This document shows, piece after piece, positions 47,540-64,000 of a stretch of 64,000 nt of DNA. Both the position numbers and the translations under genes were made by a program. Every line of letters starts with the position of its first letter. Position 1 is the first letter of the stretch. A model generated the notes under the pieces. That model was not told where the DNA came from and did no database searches. It saw only the letters and a list, made by a program, of their open reading frames with translations. Source of the stretch: Alligator mississippiensis. Taxonomy: Eukaryota > Chordata > Crocodylia > Alligatoridae. The stretch is from contig NC_081828.1 in assembly GCF_030867095.1 (NCBI RefSeq), forward strand, positions 2,371,001 to 2,435,000, given 5' to 3'.

Positions 47540-48354
47540 GTTTGTCCTTTGGGGCACTACATGATCTGCGCCAGCCTTGGCCGAGCTCAAGCATGGAGCT
47601 TTTGGGGGCCAGGGCCTGTGTTCAGCCTGCACCTGGACTTTCACCCGTGGTGATATGAGGCTGCTCCCTGCCAAGGAAGCGGCCGAGGTAAGAGTCCGCT
47701 GGGGTGGCAGGAGCAGTTTGCCCCAGCCTGGTTCTTTGGAGAACTCTCACAGGCTCCTGAGGCCAAGGCAAGAGCTTTAGGAAGGCTGGAGGTGGAGGGG
47801 GGCCTGCCTGGGACTGGGGATCACTGCTGCCCCCTTTTCCACTGGCCCCTGCTCTGAGGAAGGGCCCCCAGGACCAAGGGAAAGGGGGTGGCTGCTTCAG
47901 CCAGGAGTTGGGCCCGCCCTGCTCCCAGCTGCCCAAGTGCCCTTCCCTGGGGAGCGCATGGGAATGCAGGCAGGTAGCAGTGGTGCTCTCGGGGCACTCT
48001 GGGAAGTGCCAGGCAGGGCCCCAGCAGCTACTGACCGTGCTGGCACCTAGCTGCTGTGCCAGGAAACCCTAGGGCTGGTAACCAGCTGCTTGGGCTCTGA
48101 CCTCAGGGGAGGGGGAACTCTGGCACTGTACAGGTATTGAACCACTCTGTGCACATCTGGCTGAAGGCAGAGCTGGAGTCGGGTCCCCCTGAACACAGAC
48201 TGGCCCAACCAGCACCTCCATGAAGTGCAGCAGCTGAGGGAACAAAGCAGGCAGGAAGACCTGTGCCCATGTGAACAAACCCAGGTACCAGAGGAAGGGC
48301 CCCTAGGAAAGCAGGGTGACAAATGGGCTCAGCTGCCACCAAGCTACAGGTAGT
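47540..48354. other. Intergenic between TOE1 and TESK2, no gene recognised
   Basis: The convergent ends of TOE1 and TESK2 face each other here. No exon supported. Confidence 0.45.
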
Positions 48355-48880
48355 TCATAGAATCCTAGACCATGAGGGCGGGAAGGGAGCTCAGGAGTCT
48401 CATCTAGTCCAACCCGTGCTCCAAGCAGGGCCAGCCCCAACTGCATTGTCTAGCCAGGGCTTAAAACACCTCCAAGGATGGAGACCACCACCTCTCTGGG
48501 GAACCTGCTCCAGTGCTTCACCCTCGAGGTGAGAGAGTATTTCCCAATATCCAACCTCAACTTCCCTTGCTGCAGCCTGAGCCCATTACTCCTTGTCCTG
48601 CCATCTGCCCCCACTGAGAGCAGTCCAGCTCCGTTTCTTTGCAGCCCCCCTGCAGGGCGGTGAAGGCTGCTATTCAATCCCCCTCGCTCTTCTCTAGACT
48701 GAATCAGCCCATTTCTCTCAGCCTCTCCTCACCAGTCCTGTCCCTCAGCCCCACAACCATTTTCGTTGCCCTCCACTAGACTCCCCCATGTGTCCAGCCA
48801 GTACCAGTGCATGGCATTGCTGTGGCCCAAATGCAGGATTTTGCACCTCTCCTTACTGAACCTAGTTAAATACAGCGAGA
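48355..48880 (-). mobile_element. CR1 LINE 3' end
   Basis: The complement of a CR1 3' part: TTCATAGAATCCTAGACCAT, then a GGAAGGGAGCTCAGGAGTC block and CCTCTCCTCACCAGTCCTGT, which is shared with the element at position 15. It includes the 3' UTR and the end of the reverse transcriptase ORF, and is dead. Confidence 0.9.
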
Positions 48881-49269
48881 CTTAAGCTAGTCTCTTGGGG
48901 GCCACCCCACCCTGCCTTCCCACTGTAATGAGCTGAGCTGTGAGCTCACTTCCTGCTGTGAAGCAGCCAGGGCCACGTAGCTTCCCACTCCTAAACACCA
49001 AAGTGTCTGTGTTTGCAGTCCATGCTCAGCCAGGCTCAGAGGGCAGCCTCGGCTCTCCCGTACTTGCTGGTACAGCAGGGCAGCCTGTATTCAGGAAGCC
49101 GCACAAGTCGGTCGTGCAGAGGCAGCCAAGCCCTTCAAAGGCCTCAGCACTTCAAAGACAAATGCAAGGTGAAATGTGCTTGTTCTTGGACCGTAAACAC
49201 CAGTGAAGAGGAGTTGGGGATGGTGGAGGGAAGAGCTGCTTTCACCTGGACAGGAGCCGGCGCTTGGTT

Positions 49270-52200
49270 TTCTTTTTATTTTAAAAGCGAGTTGGGAAAC
49301 AGTTTACAAAAAACTGACCAAGAAAAAAAAATTATGAAAATATTTTGCTGGCTTCATCTTTGGTTACTTCTTACTGCGATTCCAACAACACAGACTTCCG
49401 CGCCCGAGCGGGAGAGCAATCGACATTAAAAACAGGATTTGCTTTCTTTACAGCTTCATAAATATCCACAATATTAGAAAAGTTGTTTTGCAAAGATTTC
49501 TTCCTGGCAGTGTTAACTTATTATTATACACAGGCTACAAACTTCTCCCTACGCCTTTAATTACAAGTTTAGCTATTTACAGACTGGAAAATATTAAGAC
49601 GTAAAACTCCTTCATAAATATGAAAATAGATAGTCATCTGGCAAAGATCTTTAAACTTATTTAAATCAAACATCCGGCTGCCCCCAAAAAGGTTATTTGT
49701 TTTTTTTTTTGCATAGAAATGTAGTGACATGCGATATAACAGTAGCATTAAGTGCAAACAGGAATTATTCAAGTGTCTTTAGTTGTACTGGCGTGAAATA
49801 CCAATATTTTGTTATCCATAATACGCCAACGCCTTCCCAGCGGCCCCCTTGCCCCACAGCCCCTCTCTCGGGGCAGTGATTTGCAAGTGCCCCCCTCCTT
49901 GTATCAATCATGGATTTAAAAAAAAAATAGCTTATAAGAGACATTTAAACTCATCCCAACTTAGAAAGATTCAAAGTGAATTAAAACCGTGTAGATTTCT
50001 CCTGGGAACAGAGCCGTGTGTAGAAACAGCTGTTCAAAAGAGCAAAAAATTGCCTCCGGAAGGAAGTAGAAAACATGATAAAACCCGATCAGAACAAACA
50101 GCGTTCCTATAAAATGCGGGGTTGGCCTGATGGCTTGCACTAGGCAGAGCAGCCTCTGGGAAGGGACACAGGCCACAGACAGATGAACCAGGAAAGAGGA
50201 GAGATGGGGCCTTACCGCAGTTCAGCTGAGCTGGCCGTAGCCGCAATCTGCCTGCGCTATCCCAGGGTAAGCAGAAGCTCAACCGCAAGAACATACCGCC
50301 CGTTTCATTGGGGGCTAAAATTGTTGCAGTGCAGCTTCGCTTGCTGCAGGAGCGGCAGGCAGATGACACGGCGATGAAGGCTCAGCCGCTGTGCACCGAC
50401 GAGCGAGCGGTAAGTCCCCATCCTCCCAATAGTAAAAACCACCCATCTGTCCATGCCCCTGCATCCACATGACTGCCTGGGGGCTGTTTAGGGTTAGTGT
50501 TCGCCACATCCAGACCACCCGCCAGGCCTGGCGTTAACCGATACTGCCCCCTTTCAAAACTGGATTTCTGTGCCACATCCACCACGCAAGCCAGGACTTT
50601 GGGGAGGCCTGGTGCAAAGGTGGCATCGCTGGTTCCCATCCCCAGCGGCTGCAAAACCAGAGCTGCGTCCCCCTTGGGTCAGTTGGCCTGCTACAGGGAG
50701 CAGAACTGTTTCCCAAATGAAGAGCCTCTTAGCAGTGCGGGGGGGGGGGGGGGGGGGGGTATTTTACCAGCTACCGTCTCAGACAAACCAGGAGTTAGGA
50801 ACAGATGGGTTTGCTGTGACCAGAGCCCGGGCTGTGCCAGAGACCGACTCCACCCAAACATCGCGGTCTGCTAACACGACGGGAACCGTGCAGGGCAGCG
50901 GGTGCCCATGGTGCAGTGTTACCGGCTGACCTGGGATCAGAGCTGGGAGAAGCGTGAAGGCAGGTGAGAGCCAACAAGGAGGTGCTTTGTCCTTCCCCTC
51001 CGAGGCAGGGGCACAAGTGGAAGCAGCGAGTGGGACAGACTCATCCACGGCCCAGAGACCGTCCCAGCTGCAAAGCCCCTGGTGTCATTATTGCTCGTTG
51101 GTCTGGAGTCGAGATCCCCAACAGGCCTTGTAGCAGCCGAACCTGGTGGTTTCCCTCATGCCCAGCGAGGATCAGCTGGCAGTGAAGACGCGTCGGCCGG
51201 CACGCTGTTCCCTTTGGAGACTGAGCAGCCAGCGGGGCTCCCTGCCAGGCTCTGCGGCTCCCCCAGCCCCGGCGGCCACACAGGACAGGAAAAGGATCGT
51301 GCTGGGAATTGGCACTTTTGTGAGGCAGGAGTATGGGGGCAAGGGGCATCGATGGCCCTTCTTGGGAGCTGCCTATTGGCAAGGGCTGCGCGAAGGAGCT
51401 CGGGGCTCCTATTCGATTCTTCAGGGCCAATACGTTACGGGGCGATGCTGCCGGCCGGGTTCAGACAGGTAGCACCACCTCTGGCATCGCTCGTGGCCCA
51501 GGAAGGAGTTACTGACCCCTCTCAAATGGGCTCTGACAAGCCCTCTTCCGACGTCTTCGGTGCTTTGAGACGGGGCCGGAGCGAGCGTACCTCTTGCAGA
51601 GAAGCTGGCCAGCGGGGCTGAGAGTGGTCGTGCAGGGAGAGAGTGGGGAGGTGTGGGTGAAGAAGGGTTGTGTGGGAAACTGTGCAAATTACTATCCTAG
51701 AACAAGCTTTCCTTCTGCCTCCGTGGCAGGGCTGGACCAGGCTCCGACATCCGCCAGGGCCCCCACCAAGGGGGGTTTCAAACCCACCTCTGCTTCCTTC
51801 CAGCGTCCGCCAAGGGACAGCGATTATCGTCCTTAACGCCCAAGAGACAGGAAGGAGCTCACTGGGAGAAATGGATCTTTTTCGGGTTCTCCGATAAGCC
51901 ACTTGCCTGTCCGTGAGAATCCAGCATGTTCCCTCAAAGACAAGGTCCTTTACCGTTGCGCTCACGTGGCCGAAAACTGCTGCCGCTTCCACTGCCCTGC
52001 AGCCTCCTGTTCCTGGCTGTACCTATGGAGCAAGCTGCTTAGTTTCAAGCAGGGACAGGCTGTTATTGCAGTGTAAGAGCCTCGCATCCACAGAACGGCC
52101 CGGCGCAAAGGACAGAAGCGGGCAAGAGGGCCCGGCGTGAGCGTGGCTGGGATCAGCAGTGTCCCAGTTGTGGCTCCCAGAGTGCTGAGACCAGCGCCGA

Positions 52201-53094
52201 GGTGGTGACAACTCAGCTTCCTCCACACCACAAAAACGTGCCAGCACAACTGGCGCTTTCGCAAGAGGCCCCGAGGCTGTGCGTGGCGCCTGCGCTCTCC
52301 TTCCTCAAGCCGGCAGGCATCTCTCTTTCCCCATCAGGACTGGGACACGCTGAGGGCTGTGCACACAAGCTGCTGCAGCCTGCGTCCTGCTGGTGCTATG
52401 GCTGGGACTGCACTTGCCGGGCTGCTGAGCCAGCCTATTGCAGCAGTGCTGACGGATCAGAACGGACTCCCACAGGAACAAGAAACACGGGAAGGTCCTG
52501 TTGCATGTGCGTGGGTTAGCAGGCGCTTGGCAGAGCTGCTACGTGCTCCCCTGCTGCCAGATGGACACTTCTTTCCTTGCTCAGCCCTGCAACCAGAACT
52601 TCACCCCCTGCTCCTACTCCTCCGAAGGCTTTAGACTTGCCCAGCTCTGCCCAAGACAGCTGGGCAGGTTTCCGATTCAATTCCAGGGCAACGCAGAGGT
52701 GTAAAAGAGCATGGATGGTCCTTCAGACAAACACACATCTCCTATCCCCAAGCCCAGAGCAGGTGCTTGGAAGGTGCACTGAGCTCAGGGTCCGACCACG
52801 TGCACGGTACCAGCTCCTGCTGCATGCAGGCTTGCAAGGCTTCTGGGACCCCAGACAGGAGGGCGTCCTGCCCACTGGCAGCTGCAGTAGTTGCCTGCTG
52901 CAGTGAGCTAAGGAGTGATAGACACTTGGAAAATGAAATACTGTCTCTTCAGATGCCCTCGGCAGCCTCCTGCTGCTCCTACGATGCGCCCGGGCTGCCT
53001 GAGCTATCTGAGCCTTAGCACTAGAGAGTTAGAAGCCCAGTGTCTGGGGACCGCTGACCCCACAGGGACAGGAGCGGGGGCTCGTGCGCTCTCC
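49270..53094 (-). other. Probable long 3' UTR of TESK2
   Basis: An AATAAA on the minus strand (49275-49280) is the last signal before the intergenic CR1. An AT-rich block (about 49270-50120), unlike its GC-rich surroundings, resembles a distal 3' UTR. If used, the UTR is about 3.8 kb; a nearer signal could end it earlier. A G21 run lies at 50739-50759. Confidence 0.35.
50739..50759. repeat. Poly(G) run, 21 nt
   Basis: Twenty-one consecutive G residues, unusual in length and possibly affected by assembly or polymerase slippage. Confidence 0.95.
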
Positions 53095-62128
<9,034 letters not shown>

Positions 62129-62344
62129 CTAATGAAGGGGAAAAAAAAAAAAAGCACATGGCTCAGTTAGGAACAGTCCGTGTCCTCACCTGCCACCAGG
62201 TTTCCCCTGCCGTAAGGGGGTTTCAGAGGCTATCCAGAACCCATTGCTCTGACCCCGACCACTAACAGTAACACAACTCACACTTGCAGCTGAGGAAATA
62301 CATGCCCACAGCAGAGTGCTCTGGCAGCACTGATGCCAAAAAGA

Positions 62345-62445
62345 ATGACACAATCACAGACAATGAGGGTTGGAAGGGCTCTCAGGAGGTCAAATTTAGT
62401 CCAGCCCCCTGCTCCAAGCAGGACCAGCCCCAATGCTTTCACCTG
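62345..62445 (-). mobile_element. CR1 LINE 3' end, short
   Basis: ATCACAGACAATGAGGGTTG, then GGAAGGGCTCTCAGGAGGTC and CCTGCTCCAAGCAGGACCAG, in the TESK2 intron upstream of the first exon seen here. Confidence 0.88.
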
Positions 62446-64000
62446 CACACAAACATTTCCTCAAGTCACTGCTGCTCCAGAGCATGAAGGAAAATGAAAG
62501 CTCGCTCCAAGCCAAAAGGGGTAAAATCGCAGCCGACATCCCACAGCTGTGAGCAATCACAAATGCAGCCAAACATGACATGACGGCAGATTGGAGCGGT
62601 TGGGGAGCAGAATTGAGAAGATAAGCGATCGCTGCCTGCCTAGAATGTTAATGCAGGTAAAAACTCAGTCCATTCTTCCTTTTCCAGGTTAAATACTACT
62701 TTGTGAAATGCCCACCCAGGTGTCAGGAACCCAGCCACCTCCACCCACTCCGGCTGCAGCGTCCTGCATGCACCATGCCTACTGATCACCTGTCCTACAC
62801 ACCCTGATGTTCTGCATGTCCCAGATTCTCACTTCACATTTGCCCACGTTATAAAGCTCAAGCAAACAGGGAATCCAGACAACAGAGCAGTAGCAGGGCT
62901 CCTCTTCAGACACTGAGTACGAAGGTCTATTTACACGACTGTCAGCTTTTGTGTTCATTAACAAGCAGGGTAATGTGATGGCCTTACAGCTTTGGGTCTC
63001 CCAAGGAGAGCAGGAAAAGGTGTGCAGGACATGAGAAGTGGAACGCACACATCTAACGATAACCAGTTTGCCATGGTAATGTCTACATCCAAGAGTACTT
63101 GGTGCTGCTGGCAAAAAGGGCAGAGGGTGTGGACTTTACACAGGAAAGCAGCATTCCCAAGACAGAATCTACTAACAGTTGGTTTCCACCAGGATTCTGC
63201 GTGTCTATATGCACATGCATGCATGCACGCACATACACGCAGCCTGAAGGCTGCTTTCCAGTCTGCCTTTCTTCGTTCCTTCTCTGCCCTAGCTACATGA
63301 TGCCATGAGAAAGGAGGCTGGCAACAATTCTTTGGAACAGTTCCTGTCTAGGCAAGTCAGATTTAGAAATTTGGTGGTGAAATGTGGAACCTCTGCTTTT
63401 TCAATTCCATATTGCACATGGTCACGCAACCCCCCTCATTCCATCTACGTTTCTATTGCAGAAAAGCTCCCTTCACGTCCAAAAGGCAAGAGGAACCCAA
63501 CAAATTGTCTACTCATGTTGCACTAAGCTCTGCTAAGCAAAGATGCAGTAAGACAGAAACATCAAACATATGGCCCAGGAGCTGGAGCTGGCCCATAGAG
63601 CCACTTTATCTGGCCTGCCAGACTACCAGCATGGCCTGCCGCAGAACCCAGGGCTCTCAGGCCCCGGTGGATATAGCGATCAGCAGCAGGAAGGCAAGCA
63701 AGGGCTGACAACCCCGGTCACCCTCCAGCTGCTTTGTCCATCTATACTTCTGCAGCCTTATTTCCCTGGCCACCAAAACCCACTGCACAACCTTTGCTGG
63801 AGCTGCCTCCATGCCACAGCACCAACCCTGGCCCCAGGATGGGGCACATGGTGGGGTGAAGCCACTGATGCATGCCCCAGGTTGAAGCCAGAGCTGCCAC
63901 TGCTGCTGCAACTTCCTCATGCTGCAGTCTGGATCAGATCTGCAAGGAGCTCCACAGTCCAGATCCGGTCCAGGGCACAGGAAAGTCTGACACCCATGCA
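62446..64000. other. TESK2 intron running off the window
   Basis: No further TESK2 exon was found on the minus strand up to 64000. The preceding kinase exon (activation loop region) must lie beyond the window. A GCATGC-rich alternating tract lies near 63210-63240. Confidence 0.6.

Overview
This is nuclear vertebrate DNA. It has split genes with GT-AG introns, many fossil CR1 LINE fragments, degraded MIR-type SINEs and small inverted-repeat DNA elements. The CR1 load, together with a retained second selenoprotein P gene (known to be absent from placental mammals), points to a non-avian sauropsid. A crocodilian is my best guess, but this is inference from repeats and gene content. The gene block SELENOP2 - HPDL - MUTYH - TOE1 - TESK2 matches the human chromosome 1p34 order HPDL-MUTYH-TOE1-TESK2, with the extra selenoprotein gene beside HPDL.

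Layout. 1-24.2 kb: a gene-poor flank in which I recognise no host gene. It holds CR1 pieces, an RTE-like LINE tail, a 129-bp insertion with an exact 15-bp target-site duplication, a fold-back DNA element near 12.6-13.0 kb, and microsatellites. 24.3-27.7 kb (minus): SELENOP2, four coding exons with an in-frame TGA read as selenocysteine, a candidate SECIS element and a poly(A) signal. 27.7-31.1 kb: GC-rich spacer. 31.15-32.34 kb (plus): single-exon HPDL. 33.5-42.2 kb (minus): MUTYH, 14 coding exons resolved, the last C-terminal exon unresolved. 42.2-43.0 kb: compact head-to-head MUTYH/TOE1 promoter with four CCAAT pentamers and a heptanucleotide-based satellite. 43.0-47.5 kb (plus): TOE1, complete, seven exons, 519 aa. 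49.3-64.0 kb (minus): TESK2 3' part (four exons; the upstream kinase exons lie beyond the window), with a long CR1 in one intron.

The genes are not an operon. MUTYH (base excision repair of A:8-oxoG), TOE1 (3' exonuclease for snRNA maturation), HPDL (mitochondrial VOC-fold dioxygenase), TESK2 (cofilin kinase) and SELENOP2 (secreted selenoprotein) are linked by ancient synteny. The one clear shared regulatory unit is the MUTYH/TOE1 bidirectional promoter. SELENOP2 is the item most likely to be mis-annotated by routine pipelines, because its UGA codon splits the first exon.
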